This document shows positions 44,367-54,319 of a stretch of DNA of 64,000 bases, in pieces. This DNA comes from Thermodesulfatator indicus DSM 15286 (GTDB lineage: Bacteria; Desulfobacterota; Thermodesulfobacteria; Thermodesulfobacteriales; Thermodesulfatatoraceae). Both the position numbers and the translations under genes were made by a program. The notes under the pieces are model-generated. The model made no database searches and was not told the origin of the DNA. It saw only the letters and a program-made list of their open reading frames with translations. The stretch is from the NCBI RefSeq assembly GCF_000217795.1, contig NC_015681.1, forward strand, positions 2,099,244 to 2,163,243, read 5' to 3'. The first letter of the stretch is position 1. Every line of letters begins with the position of its first letter.

Positions 44367-45346
44367 AGGAATTAACGGAAAAAATACGCGATAAAACGCA
44401 AGAAATTCTGGCTAAAGGCCTGGTGGAAGGAATTCTCGCCTACGTAGAAAGCTCTGTGCCTTTCAAATCAAGGCCTGACTTTATTACCACTCCGGAAAAA
44501 GTTTCTGAAATTATATGGCCAGAGTTTGCGGCTCTGAATCTCCTTTCCCTTTGGCCTAAAATTAAAGGCAAACGCATAGCCCTCTTGGCTAATGGTTGTA
44601 CAGCAAGGTCCCTTTCTGTACTCGTAAAAGAAGGGCAAATAAAAAGAGACGATGTTTATGTCATCGGTGTCCCCTGCCCTGGTTTTCTGGATCTCCAAAA
44701 ACTTCCCTATCCTTTAAATGAAGTAAAAAATCTCAGCCGAAAGGGCACAAAAATTATTATTGAGACGGGCACACACTCAATAGAGATGCCCCTTGAAGAG
44801 GTCTTAAGAGAAAATTGTTTGTCATGTGAACACCCCTCCCCTACTCTTTACGACGAAATGCTACCCGGCAAGGCCCTTTCTGTTTCAAATGAGCCTTACC
44901 GACAGGTTGAAGAAATTGAAGGCCTTTCTGTTGAAGAGCGGGCTAATTGGTTTTTTGAAAAAATAGCCGGGCCCTGCATTCGCTGTTACGCCTGCCGTAA
45001 CGCCTGCCCGCTTTGTTATTGCCCACTTTGTTTTGTAGATGATTCACGGCCCCAGTGGGTAGGAAAGACGCGTGATCCAATAGACAATGCCCTTTATCAT
45101 ATTGTGCGGGCCTATCATCTGGCCGGCCGCTGTGTAGATTGTGGAGCCTGTGAGGCCGCCTGCCCGTTGGGCCTCCCCTTGCGACTACTTACGAAAAAGT
45201 TAGAAAAAGAGGCTCTAATGGCTTTTGGTTACAAGGCTGGTCTTGACCTGGATAGCCCGCTTCTTTTTGAAACCTATAGCGAAAATGATCCCGAGGATTT
45301 TATGCTGCACCATCGGCTCAGGTCCCGTAAAAGGGAGGAGGCATGA
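44363..45346 (+). CDS. Flox-type iron-sulfur subunit
   Basis: 327 aa, TTG start at 44363 behind GGAG. The N-terminal ~190 residues contain ANGCTARSLSVL and GVPCPG. Then a Cys-rich block CIRCYACRNACPLCYCPLC and a second cluster CVDCGACEAACPLGLP, giving at least two [4Fe-4S] clusters. Probably FloxC, but subunit lettering is uncertain. Overlaps its neighbours by 4 nt on each side, so stoichiometric translation is likely. Confidence 0.8.
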   Translation: MKELTEKIRDKTQEILAKGLVEGILAYVESSVPFKSRPDFITTPEKVSEIIWPEFAALNLLSLWPKIKGKRIALLANGCTARSLSVLVKEGQIKRDDVYVIGVPCPGFLDLQKLPYPLNEVKNLSRKGTKIIIETGTHSIEMPLEEVLRENCLSCEHPSPTLYDEMLPGKALSVSNEPYRQVEEIEGLSVEERANWFFEKIAGPCIRCYACRNACPLCYCPLCFVDDSRPQWVGKTRDPIDNALYHIVRAYHLAGRCVDCGACEAACPLGLPLRLLTKKLEKEALMAFGYKAGLDLDSPLLFETYSENDPEDFMLHHRLRSRKREEA

Positions 45347-46320
45347 TCTGGTCTCTGCCTAAAAAGGCTTTATCTCTGTGGCTGGATTTTTTATCCGAAA
45401 AAGGTGCTCTTTTTGTTCCTGAAAACCAGGGTTTTGAGCCTTATCAGGGTAAGGTTTTTTTAGAAGGTAAACCAAGGCTTTCTATTAAGAGTTTTTTTCT
45501 TCCCTGGCGTGAACCGATTCTTTTTTTTGAATCTATCCCGGGAGCTATTCCTGAAAAAATAAGCCCTGAGACTAAAGGTATTATTTTTGGAGTTTTGCCC
45601 TGTGACGCCAAAGGGATAACACTTATAGAAAAAGTCTTTAAAGATGACCCCTTTTTTAAGGATAGACGAAGGCATTTTTCCCTTATCGGGTTTATTCGGG
45701 AAAAGTCCGAAGGTTGTTTTTGCGACGCCATGGGGGTTGACCCGTTTAAAGGAGAAGGGCTTGATTTGTTGGTTTTACCTGGTGAAGACTCATTTCTGGT
45801 CCAAGTAATAAAAAAACGAGCTCTGGAATTATTGCCCCCTCAGGCCAGGGAGGCCTCACCGGAAGAGATAGAACTTTTCCAAAAAACACAAGTTGACTTC
45901 AAAAAGAGAGCTTATGTCTCGCCTCTGTGGGAAAAACTTAAAAAAACAGAAGTTATGCCCCTTTATGAAGCTTCTTTTTGGGAGGAACTTTCTTTTCCCT
46001 GTCTTAATTGCGGAATATGTACCTTTATTTGCCCGACCTGTTATTGTTTTGATGTGCAGGACGAAGTGATAGGGAAGGAAGGCATAAGAATAAGACTACC
46101 AGATGCCTGCATGTTTCCTCTTTACAGCCAGCATGCCTCAGGGCACAATCCACGTCGCGAGCCTTTAGCTCGTTTTAGAAACAGGTTCATGCACAAATTT
46201 AAGTACTTTCTTGACGAATATGGCGAACCACTTTGTGTAGGCTGTGGACGCTGTAATGAGGCCTGTCCCGCTGGTATTAATCTTTGGGATGTTTTAAAGG
46301 CCATGGGAGAGGTGGCTTAA
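45343..46320 (+). CDS. Flox-type AsrA/HydB-like iron-sulfur subunit
   Basis: 325 aa. VLPCDAKGITLIEKVF and EGCFCDAMGVDPF belong to the AsrA/HydB fold. Two ferredoxin clusters: CLNCGICTFICPTCYCFDV (~227-245) and CVGCGRCNEACPAGI. Electron conduit between the FAD subunit and the MvhD/HdrA pair. The C-terminal stop overlaps the next start (TAATG). Confidence 0.85.
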   Translation: MIWSLPKKALSLWLDFLSEKGALFVPENQGFEPYQGKVFLEGKPRLSIKSFFLPWREPILFFESIPGAIPEKISPETKGIIFGVLPCDAKGITLIEKVFKDDPFFKDRRRHFSLIGFIREKSEGCFCDAMGVDPFKGEGLDLLVLPGEDSFLVQVIKKRALELLPPQAREASPEEIELFQKTQVDFKKRAYVSPLWEKLKKTEVMPLYEASFWEELSFPCLNCGICTFICPTCYCFDVQDEVIGKEGIRIRLPDACMFPLYSQHASGHNPRREPLARFRNRFMHKFKYFLDEYGEPLCVGCGRCNEACPAGINLWDVLKAMGEVA

Positions 46321-47129
46321 TGTATTCCTTACCCGCCAGGATTGAAAAAATCGTAGTGGAAACTGAAGACGGCCTTATAAAAAGCTTTTATCTTAAGCCC
46401 ATTGAAGGGGCTCTTCCCTTACCGCGTCCTGGCCAATTTGCTATGCTTTCCGTTCCGGGCAAAGGGGAATGTCCCATAGGGATTGCCTCAGCCCCCCATG
46501 AAGAATACTGGCTATTCAGTATATTTCGCACAGGTCTTGTAACGGACGCCCTTCACCGCTTACCTGAAGGCACAATTATTGGTCTTAGGGGCCCGTTGGG
46601 AAATGGTTACCCGTTAGAAAAATTTAGAGAAAAAAATATTGTCCTCATTGCCGGGGGTTTTGCGATAACCACTTTACGGGCCACTTTAGTTTATCTTTTG
46701 AAACATCGCCAAGACTATGGCGAAGTAACCATGATTTATGGGGCGAGAAACCCCGGGCTACTCCTTTACAAAAATGAACTTAATGAATGGCAAAAGCGGG
46801 AGGATCTAAATTTATATTTAACTGTGGATGTCGAAGCCCCTGGTTGGGAAGGTCTGGTGGGTTTTGTGCCCCAAATTACCGAAAAAGTTGCCCCTCAAGG
46901 AGAAAACGCCGTAGCCCTGGTGTGTGGTCCGCCGGTGATGATAAAATTTACCCTGCCGATACTTGAAAAACTTGGCTTTTCTCCTGAAAATATCTATCTA
47001 TCCCTTGAAAACCGTATGCGTTGCGGTCTTGGCCTTTGCAGGCACTGTAACGTGGGGCCAGCCTTGGTATGTAAGGATGGCCCGGTATTTTCTCTCTCAG
47101 AGCTTAAGCGCTTGCCGCCTGAATACTAA
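46320..47129 (+). CDS. Flox-type FAD/NAD(P)H-binding subunit (AsrB/DHODB-like)
   Basis: 269 aa from ATG 46320. FNR-like FAD domain (PRPGQFAMLSVPG, FSIFRTG), NAD-binding domain (IAGGFAITTLRATL; YGARNPGLLLYK; CGPPVMI), and a C-terminal [2Fe-2S] motif CGLGLCRHCNVGPALVCKDG. It oxidises NAD(P)H and feeds the iron-sulfur subunits. Convergent with the hemerythrin gene, overlapping by 26 bp. Confidence 0.9.
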   Translation: MYSLPARIEKIVVETEDGLIKSFYLKPIEGALPLPRPGQFAMLSVPGKGECPIGIASAPHEEYWLFSIFRTGLVTDALHRLPEGTIIGLRGPLGNGYPLEKFREKNIVLIAGGFAITTLRATLVYLLKHRQDYGEVTMIYGARNPGLLLYKNELNEWQKREDLNLYLTVDVEAPGWEGLVGFVPQITEKVAPQGENAVALVCGPPVMIKFTLPILEKLGFSPENIYLSLENRMRCGLGLCRHCNVGPALVCKDGPVFSLSELKRLPPEY

Positions 47130-47559
47130 TTTCTGGCGGTTTCTGGAAATACTTGGCTGTTTCTTTGTCTATTTTAAGAATATGTTCACAGAGCCAATAA
47201 CTTAAGAAGGCGAATAAATCTAGCACATGTCTTCTTTCATTCTGGCCCTGGTGATAATCTTCTAACACCCCGCGGAATTCCTGAACTTTATCTATAAAAT
47301 AACGGTGCTGTTTGAAATGACGCTCTTTTAAATCTTCTGGAAAACCAGGGGTTGTTTTCATTAGGTGTTCTTCAGTGCCAAAGTGGTCAACGGTATATTG
47401 GGTTAAAAAATTAAGGACGCTGTCTATTTCTTCTTTTGATGGGTTTTTATTTCTTAAAAGAACATGCAGGCGATTAAGGGTTTCTATTAACTGCTGATGT
47501 TGCGCGTCTATTTGGGAGACACCGGTTAAGAACTCGTCTTGCCATTTGATAAAAGACAT
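47104..47559 (-). CDS. Bacteriohemerythrin
   Basis: 151 aa from ATG 47559 (AAGGAGG upstream). Diiron ligands: H21, H59, E63, H81, H85, H126 and D131 in a four-helix bundle (WQDEFLTGVSQIDAQHQQL ... CEHILKIDKET). Binds oxygen; a storage or delivery protein for oxygen consumers, fitting the oxygen-defence genes. Stand-alone domain without sensor fusion. Confidence 0.94.
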   Translation of the reverse strand: MSFIKWQDEFLTGVSQIDAQHQQLIETLNRLHVLLRNKNPSKEEIDSVLNFLTQYTVDHFGTEEHLMKTTPGFPEDLKERHFKQHRYFIDKVQEFRGVLEDYHQGQNERRHVLDLFAFLSYWLCEHILKIDKETAKYFQKPPEISIQAASA

Positions 47560-47621
47560 AAGCCCTCCTTTGTAAGGAATTCTATATAGCTTTTCGGCCA
47601 AAAAATTTTTATCCTTTAAAG

Positions 47622-48473
47622 ATGAAGCCAAAATTGTTGTTCCGTGGAAATAAAGCCGAAGCCAAAAGATATTCCTTAGTTTTGCTGGCTAGAGGAATTG
47701 AACACGAAATAGTTCCCGGCGGAAAGTGGGAAATTTATGTTGGAGAGGAAGCCTTTTTAAAGGCCAAAGAAGAAATAAGACTTTATGAACAGGAAAATAA
47801 AACCTTAATTCAAAATCAAGCCCATAATTATTACAGTGCAGAAGCTATCTTCTGGACAATGGCTTTTTTAGGGGTTTTAAATGCCTTATTACTTTTTGTT
47901 GAACCGAAAGAAAAACTATTGATCATAGGTGCTGCAGATAACGTTAAATTTTCTCAAGGTGAATGGTGGAGAGTTTTTACGTCTCTTACCCTTCATCAGG
48001 ATTTTGGACACTTAATGGGAAATCTGGTATTTACCGGGCTTTTTATGTTTTTTTTGAGGCCTTTTTTATCTCTAGGTCTTTCATGGTTAATGATAATTTT
48101 AAGTGGAGCGATTGGAAACAGCTGGAATTTAGCTTTGCACACAGAGAGACATATTTCTATAGGCTTTTCAACGGCTTCTTTTGGATGCTTAGGGATTATA
48201 AGTGTTTTTTTAGCCTTTCAAAAAAAATCCAAGCGGTTACTTTTGGCTGTAGGCTTTGCCCTAGCTTTTTTAGGCTTTTTGGGCTCAGGAGGTACAAACG
48301 TAGATTTAGGAGCCCATTTTTTAGGGCTTTTAGCAGGAGTTTATTTAGGGGTGCTCTGGAATCTATTTTTGGACAAAAGTTGTAATTATAAATTTTCGTT
48401 AATAGGCTTGGTGGCTGGATTTAGTCTTTTAGTCCTTGCCTGGATTTGGGCCTTTTTAAACTATAGCGCTTAG
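47622..48473 (+). CDS. Rhomboid-family intramembrane protease
   Basis: 283 aa. An N-terminal ~65-residue cytosolic beta-alpha domain precedes six predicted membrane helices. The rhomboid hallmarks are GEWWRVFTSLTLHQDFGHLM-GN, the serine region GFSTASFG and the His helix GAHFLGLLAG. The serine loop is GFST rather than common GASG. Divergent from the hemerythrin gene with a ~60-bp gap. Confidence 0.88.
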   Translation: MKPKLLFRGNKAEAKRYSLVLLARGIEHEIVPGGKWEIYVGEEAFLKAKEEIRLYEQENKTLIQNQAHNYYSAEAIFWTMAFLGVLNALLLFVEPKEKLLIIGAADNVKFSQGEWWRVFTSLTLHQDFGHLMGNLVFTGLFMFFLRPFLSLGLSWLMIILSGAIGNSWNLALHTERHISIGFSTASFGCLGIISVFLAFQKKSKRLLLAVGFALAFLGFLGSGGTNVDLGAHFLGLLAGVYLGVLWNLFLDKSCNYKFSLIGLVAGFSLLVLAWIWAFLNYSA

Positions 48474-48517
48474 TTGCCGAAATAAAATAAAGAATTTAGG
48501 CAAAAAGGGGGCTGGTT

Positions 48518-49438
48518 ATGAAAGAAGCCCTGTTAAATGAAAAGATGACCGTAGAAAGATCTATGAGCCAGCCGTTTTTTCGTGATTTCATGTTTTTTAA
48601 ACGGGAAAAACTAATTTCTTTAGTGTTATTAGCTTCTATAGCTGGTTTTTTCTTTTGTGTTACCGAAGTTTTTTTGGGATTTTTTGGCAAAAGCGTATGT
48701 ACTTCAAGTGCTTGTTACGTAGTTGAAGAATTTTCTCAGCTTTCACGGCAAACTTTAGCTGCTTTGGCTGCTATTTATTTTGCTATAGTTTTCTTTTTAG
48801 CCAGGGCCTTTTTGAAAGGAGATCGTCTAGTAGTCCCCTTCCTTTGTGTTACTGCATCTGTAGCCCTTGCTGGAGAGATGGTCCTCCTTTCGCGCCAGGC
48901 CTGGGATTATCATCTGCATTGTCCTTTCTGCGTAACCGTAGGAATTTTTATATTACTCACTGCTCTCCCATCCCTTTTGCGGTTTTTAAGAATCAGCGTT
49001 ATTTTGGCCGTTATTGCCGTAAGCTGGGCCTTTGCCCTAACTCCTCTTTCCATTGCTCCGCTCTCAGAGGCCTCGGTTAAAAGAATTTATCGTGGAGAAC
49101 CTTCAGAAAAATATATTTTAATCTATTCAGAAAATTGTCCTCATTGTCATAAAGTACTTAATTTTTGCGAGAAATTAGAAAATTTAGACTTGTTTCTTTG
49201 TCCTAAAGATAAAGCTTTGGCCTTTATGCGCAGCTTAGACATAAAGGGAGTCCCAGTTATGATTGTGGACCGCAATGGTGAAAAAAAGATACTGGTAGGC
49301 GATAATCTAATACTGGCCTATTTAAAACGAGAAGAAAGTAAAGAAAAATCTTCTGTTTTGCTTCCTGAAGGTTCTACGTTGCCGCTGAATTTACCTTTGC
49401 CTGGAGGGATTTGTACTGAAGATAAAAAATGCGATTAA
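48518..49438 (+). CDS. VKOR-like disulfide oxidoreductase fused to thioredoxin domain
   Basis: 306 aa. Membrane VKOR domain with the loop cysteines C61/C66 (VCTSSACYVV) and the active-site pair C135-x2-C138 (CPFC). A thioredoxin-like domain after residue ~195 has C207-x2-C210 (CPHC). Generates protein disulfides in the periplasm with quinone as acceptor. Orientation and fusion match bacterial VKOR-Trx proteins. Intact. Confidence 0.85.
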   Translation: MKEALLNEKMTVERSMSQPFFRDFMFFKREKLISLVLLASIAGFFFCVTEVFLGFFGKSVCTSSACYVVEEFSQLSRQTLAALAAIYFAIVFFLARAFLKGDRLVVPFLCVTASVALAGEMVLLSRQAWDYHLHCPFCVTVGIFILLTALPSLLRFLRISVILAVIAVSWAFALTPLSIAPLSEASVKRIYRGEPSEKYILIYSENCPHCHKVLNFCEKLENLDLFLCPKDKALAFMRSLDIKGVPVMIVDRNGEKKILVGDNLILAYLKREESKEKSSVLLPEGSTLPLNLPLPGGICTEDKKCD

Positions 49439-49629
49439 TTTTTGGAGCTTTGTAAAAGTTAAGAGTACTATGCACGAGGTGACTTAGATTTTAATGAAGT
49501 ATTTTTTACTATTACAGAGGCGATACAGTCGTCGCCGTGATCTAACGGAATTGTTTCGCTTCGCTAGCCGTTAATAAAAAATTAGTTTTTACCGATATCT
49601 AAACTAGACTTCTGAAATGAGGGTAAATT

Positions 49630-51367
49630 ATGAAAAAAATAATTTTTTTACTTTTGTTAATCGTTATTCCTATCGTTTCAGGACTCTATGTCAGATTTGA
49701 TGATTTAAGTATCTGGCATAAATATCAAAAATATTTTTATTATGAAAATCGCCCTCTCTTCACTAGCTACGACGCTTTTTTCTTTGCTCGTTGGGGAAAA
49801 GAATACTTAGAAGGAAAATTCCAGACCAAAGAAAGAGATCCTTTAAGATTCGTTCCTGATAACTATATTACAGAAAACGTCACTTATCCTTCCCCTATCC
49901 CTATGGAAAGCTGGTTAGGAGCCAACCTTGCTAGAATAAAAAACACTCATATTGAAAATGTCGCCCTATGGTTAACCCCTATTCTTTCCGTGTTATTTGT
50001 AATCCCTCTTATTCTCTATTTTTGGAAGATAGATTTACCTATTGCAGGCTTTAGCGGAGCTTTACGAAAAACTGATCTATATATTAATTATTCTTATATT
50101 TTCAAATCCTGTTTTTGTTTTTCACGGGATTTTTAATTTATTAGGCTTGGTAAAAACTTATTTAATAAATTATTTCAAACCAGCTGTAGGTGCTGGATTC
50201 CCAAATGTTCTTATGTCAATTAGCGAAGCTAAACATTTTGAATTAATACAAATTGCACACATTTCAGCTGGCAATATTTTGGTTTTTATATTAGGCTTTG
50301 CTGGAGTAGTTTTATTATTTATTAAGCGCTTTAAAGAAACATTTCTTCTCATTCCAATCTTTTTAATAGGAATTATGGCCTTAAAAGGCGGAAATCGCTT
50401 TGCCATGTATCTTTCGCCATTTATAGGCATGGGAATAGGTTATTTCTTGGATGAATTGATTACTTATATTTCTTTCAAAAGAAAACTAAATACTTTTTAT
50501 CATTATGCTATAAGTTTAATAGTTATTTTTTTGGTTGTGACTGTTTTTCTTTTCAGCAATAAAGAATCTTTTTCTTTCGTGGCCAAACCTAAAATCACTC
50601 CTTCTCTTGAGGAAAACTTCATAAAACTGCAAGATTTAACTCCTCTTAATAGCTGGATCTGGACATGGTGGGATTACGGAACAGCTATTCAATATTTAGC
50701 GGCCAGAGCTGTCTTTCATGATGGACAGAGCCAAGGATCTCCCAAAACCTATTTTGTAGCTACTTCTTTTTCCTCTCCTGATCCTCAAATCGCTAGAAAC
50801 ATAATCTTAGGAATTTCAAATATAGGAGCCGAAGGTATTAAAGAACTTTCAGAAAATGGCAAAACCCCTGAAGAGATAAAAAAATTAATATTTTCGGGAG
50901 CATTTTCTAAACCAGTTAATAATCCTATTTACTGGGCCTTTACCGAGGACTTGATAGGCAAATTTGCCTGGATAAATTTTTTCGGCACTTGGGACTTCCA
51001 AACAAAAAGAGGGAAAAAAGCGCCCATTGTTCCACTAGTTTGTAAAAAATCAAGCGCAGAGAAACTCAATTGTGGAAACATAATTATAAACTTAAAAGAA
51101 GGGAAAATTGAACAACAGCAAAAAGCATTTCCTTTACGAAAAATAATTATTAAGGATGGCCCCAAAATAATAGAAAGAGATTATCATCATCAAGGTTTTT
51201 ACTTCGAAATAGTTAACAAAAACAAAGTGAGCCATTTCTTTCTTATGGAAGAACAGCCATATAAATCCATGTTTAATCAAATGTTTATTTTAAGAAATTA
51301 TGACAAGAGATATTTCGAATTGGTTTATGATAATTTCCCAACAATGGTACTTTTTAAAGTGAAATAA
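49630..51367 (+). pseudogene. Decayed STT3/PglB-type oligosaccharyltransferase with internal deletion and frameshift
   Basis: 5' part (49630-~50060) reads as an STT3 N-terminus, with TM1 and the first acidic motif SYDAFFFAR (D48), up to LPIAGFSGA. The 3' part, in another frame (from ~50060 to 51367), has the external-loop SISE motif, several membrane helices and the catalytic WTWWDYGTAIQYLAARA. Between them about 100-150 residues including the second DxD loop expected after GFSGA are missing and the frame changes. Bracketed by palindromic repeats. AT-rich compared with neighbours. Confidence 0.82.
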
Positions 51368-51424
51368 ATTAATAAAGTCATTGAATAAGCGACAATTGCG
51401 GTCTTGCTAGTGAAGCTCTCTGAG

Positions 51425-51455
51425 ACTGCTTCGGCCTCTAACGAGGCCCCGCAGT
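51425..51455. repeat. Palindromic intergenic element (family 2), copy B
   Basis: Same 31-nt layout as 12344-12374: ACTGC/GCAGT outer arms and GGCCTC-TAAC-GAGGCC inner stem. Differs by a paired C:G to T:A change and one unpaired base. Confidence 0.75.
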
Positions 51456-51643
51456 AACAGTGAAGGTTACTTCGCCTTGGCGATTATGCCAGCAATGATA
51501 CTTTATTACTAAAAAACGCTCGGTTTAATAAATAAGATCTAAGTTCTAACTTAATTTCCAGTTAAAATTTTCCCCAAAAACTCTGGTAAAATTAAGATTC
51601 AATGTATATGTTTTTGCTAAACAAAAAAACAGGAGGATTTCCC

Positions 51644-54289
51644 GTGCGCTATTTGAAAGGGAAAGAGATAAGAAAGCTTTTTTTAGATTACTTTGCCAAA
51701 CATGGCCACGAAATAGTCCCCAGTTCGCCGCTGGTGCCGGCAGATGACCCTACCCTTCTTTTTACCAACGCCGGAATGGTGCAATTTAAAAAGGTATTTC
51801 TTGGCCAGGAAGAAAGGCCATATAAACGGGCGGCCTCCTGCCAAAAATGTGTACGCGCTGGTGGAAAACACAATGACCTTGAAAATGTCGGCTATACCGC
51901 CAGGCATCACACTTTTTTTGAAATGCTCGGGAACTTCTCTTTTGGTGACTACTTTAAAGAAGAAGCCATCTATTACGCCTGGGATTTTTTGACCAAAGTG
52001 CTTGAGCTTCCCAAAGAGCGCTTATACGTTACGGTCTATAAAGATGACGATGAGGCCTTTTCCCTCTGGCAAAAGATTGCTGGCCTTCCAGCGGAACGCA
52101 TTGTGCGCTTGGGAGAAAAAGACAATTTCTGGGCCATGGGAGATACTGGCCCCTGCGGCCCGTGTTCAGAGATAATCTTCGACCAGGGGCCTGAAGTTGG
52201 TTGTGGCCGCCCTGACTGCCAGGTGGGATGCGATTGTGACCGCTACCTTGAACTCTGGAATCTCGTTTTCATGCAATACGAGCGTGACGAAAAAGGGAAT
52301 CTCTCTCCACTCCCTCGCCCCTGTATTGATACCGGCATGGGTCTTGAGCGCATCACCGCCACTATTCAGGGAGTTAAAACCAATTTTGACTGCGACCTCT
52401 TTGCCGGCCTTATGGCCAAGATTTCAGACTTAACAGGCTTTATCTACGGTGAAGACAAGAAGCGTGATGTGGCCTTTCGCGTAATTGCTGACCATTCTCG
52501 CGCGGCGGCCTTTCTCATTGCCGACGGCGTCCTTCCTTCTAACGAAGGCCGTGGCTACGTGCTTAGGCGTATTATCCGACGCGCCGTGCGTTTCGGGAGG
52601 ACCCTTGGCCTTGAAAAGCCCTTTCTTTACGACACGGCAAGCGTAGTAGTTGAAGAAATGAGCGATGTCTATCCTGAGCTTTTGCGAGCTGCTCAAACCA
52701 TTGAAAAAATACTGGTGCTTGAGGAAGAACGTTTTAGGGAAACTCTTGAAAGGGGTTTAGCTTTGCTTGAGGAAGAACTAAAGAAACTTTCTCAGGCCGG
52801 GCAAAAAGTTATTCCCGGAGCATTTATCTTCAAGCTTTACGATACTTATGGTTTCCCTTACGACATAGTGCGAGACATTGCCCTTGAACGCGGTTTTGAG
52901 CTTGACATGCTTGGTTTTGAAAAAGAGATGGCCAAGCAGCGCGAAAGGAGCCGCAAGGCCTGGAAAGGCGAGATGGCCAAAGCTCCACAGGTGTTTATTA
53001 AACTCCTTGAAAAGGGCCTGGGCAAAGAGTTTGTAGGCTATGAGACTACCGAGGCCGAAGCGGAAATTCTCGCCATGGTTAAAGACGGCCAGGAGGTAGA
53101 AGAAATCTCGGCAGGTGAAAAGGCCGAGGCCGTTTTTTCTGAGACACCTTTTTACGGTGAGGCCGGCGGTCAGGTAGGAGATACCGGGCTTGTAATCGGC
53201 CCGGAAGGCCAGGCTGAAGTTACCGACACTTATCGCCTGGGGGAACTATTTATCCACAAGCTTAAGGTAAAAACAGGTAAACTAAAGAAGGGCGAAAAAG
53301 TAAAGCTTTCGGTATTTTCTTCACGAAGAGCCGCTATTGCCAGGCACCACACCGCTACTCATCTTTTGCACGCGGCCTTACGCCGCCTACTGGGAGACCA
53401 TGTGCACCAGGCAGGTTCTCTCGTTGCTCCAGAGCGTTTGCGTTTTGACTTTACTCACTTTGAGCCTCTAACCCAGGAAGAAATTTTTGCCCTGGAAGAT
53501 CTAATTAACGCCCGCGTAAGAGATAATTTGCCTGTAGAAGTCAAACTCATGAGCTATCAGGAGGCCGTAAAACAGGGAGCCATGGCTCTCTTTGGCGAAA
53601 AATATGAAGATAAGGTGCGGGTAATTCGCATAGGTTCTTTTTCCATGGAACTTTGCGGAGGCACCCATGTTCACCGCACCGGCGACCTTGGCTTTTTCAA
53701 AATCGTCTCTGAGAGTAGTGTTTCGGCAGGGGTAAGACGTATTGAAGCGGTAGTAGGAGAGCCAGCGGTAAACTTTGTCCATGACTTAGAGAAAGAAAAG
53801 GCAACTCTTGCGGCCAAACTAAAAGTCGCGCCAGCTGAACTCCACAAAAGGATTGATACCCTTCTAAAACAGCTAAAAGAAGCTCAGGAAGAAATAGAGT
53901 CTTTAAAACGACAGTTAGCTAGAGGAAGTCTGGAAGAGCTCCTCTCACAGGTAAAAGAAATAAACGGCGTGAAACTTTTAGCGGCCGAGGTAACGGCCAA
54001 GGACGCCAAGACCATGCGCGAGATGGGAGATTTCTTGCGTAACAAACTGGGTTCCGGAGTAATAGTGCTTGGAGCAGCGGCTAATGGCAAGGCTCAGCTT
54101 CTGGCCATGGTTACCAAAGACCTCAAAGATAAAGTACATGCCGGAAAAATTATTGCGGAACTGGCGCAAGTGGTAGGAGGCCGCGGCGGCGGCCGTCCTG
54201 ACATGGCCCAAGGTGGTGGGCCCAAGGGAGAAGCTTTAAAAGAGGCCCTTATCAAGGCCGAAGAAGTTGTGGCTAAAATGCTAGGATAA
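51644..54289 (+). CDS. alaS: Alanine-tRNA ligase
   Basis: 881 aa from GTG 51644, 7 nt after AGGAGG (51631-51636); an upstream ATG at 51602 lacks RBS. Class II core with TNAGMVQFK and ARHHTFFEMLGNFSFG. Editing domain HHTATHLLHAALR near 568 and CGGTHVHRTG near 670. C-Ala DHHA1 region ends GGRGGGRPDMAQGGG. Full length for the family. Followed by a strong terminator. Confidence 0.98.
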   Translation: MRYLKGKEIRKLFLDYFAKHGHEIVPSSPLVPADDPTLLFTNAGMVQFKKVFLGQEERPYKRAASCQKCVRAGGKHNDLENVGYTARHHTFFEMLGNFSFGDYFKEEAIYYAWDFLTKVLELPKERLYVTVYKDDDEAFSLWQKIAGLPAERIVRLGEKDNFWAMGDTGPCGPCSEIIFDQGPEVGCGRPDCQVGCDCDRYLELWNLVFMQYERDEKGNLSPLPRPCIDTGMGLERITATIQGVKTNFDCDLFAGLMAKISDLTGFIYGEDKKRDVAFRVIADHSRAAAFLIADGVLPSNEGRGYVLRRIIRRAVRFGRTLGLEKPFLYDTASVVVEEMSDVYPELLRAAQTIEKILVLEEERFRETLERGLALLEEELKKLSQAGQKVIPGAFIFKLYDTYGFPYDIVRDIALERGFELDMLGFEKEMAKQRERSRKAWKGEMAKAPQVFIKLLEKGLGKEFVGYETTEAEAEILAMVKDGQEVEEISAGEKAEAVFSETPFYGEAGGQVGDTGLVIGPEGQAEVTDTYRLGELFIHKLKVKTGKLKKGEKVKLSVFSSRRAAIARHHTATHLLHAALRRLLGDHVHQAGSLVAPERLRFDFTHFEPLTQEEIFALEDLINARVRDNLPVEVKLMSYQEAVKQGAMALFGEKYEDKVRVIRIGSFSMELCGGTHVHRTGDLGFFKIVSESSVSAGVRRIEAVVGEPAVNFVHDLEKEKATLAAKLKVAPAELHKRIDTLLKQLKEAQEEIESLKRQLARGSLEELLSQVKEINGVKLLAAEVTAKDAKTMREMGDFLRNKLGSGVIVLGAAANGKAQLLAMVTKDLKDKVHAGKIIAELAQVVGGRGGGRPDMAQGGGPKGEALKEALIKAEEVVAKMLG

Positions 54290-54317
54290 GTAGGGGGCTT
54301 GTTTTAGCCCCCTACTT
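54288..54317. terminator. Bidirectional hairpin terminator between alaS and the phosphoesterase gene
   Basis: Perfect 12-bp stem AAGTAGGGGGCT (54288-54299), loop TGTTTT, AGCCCCCTACTT (54306-54317). It overlaps the alaS stop codon and sits 2 bp from the convergent stop at 54320. Confidence 0.9.
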
Positions 54318-54319
54318 AT

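Noticed and set aside
46264-46272. GCCTGTCCC match within the Flox subunit gene
   Set aside because: Only a core 9-mer without flanking T-run or trailing bases; it encodes conserved ferredoxin residues (EACPAG), so chance.
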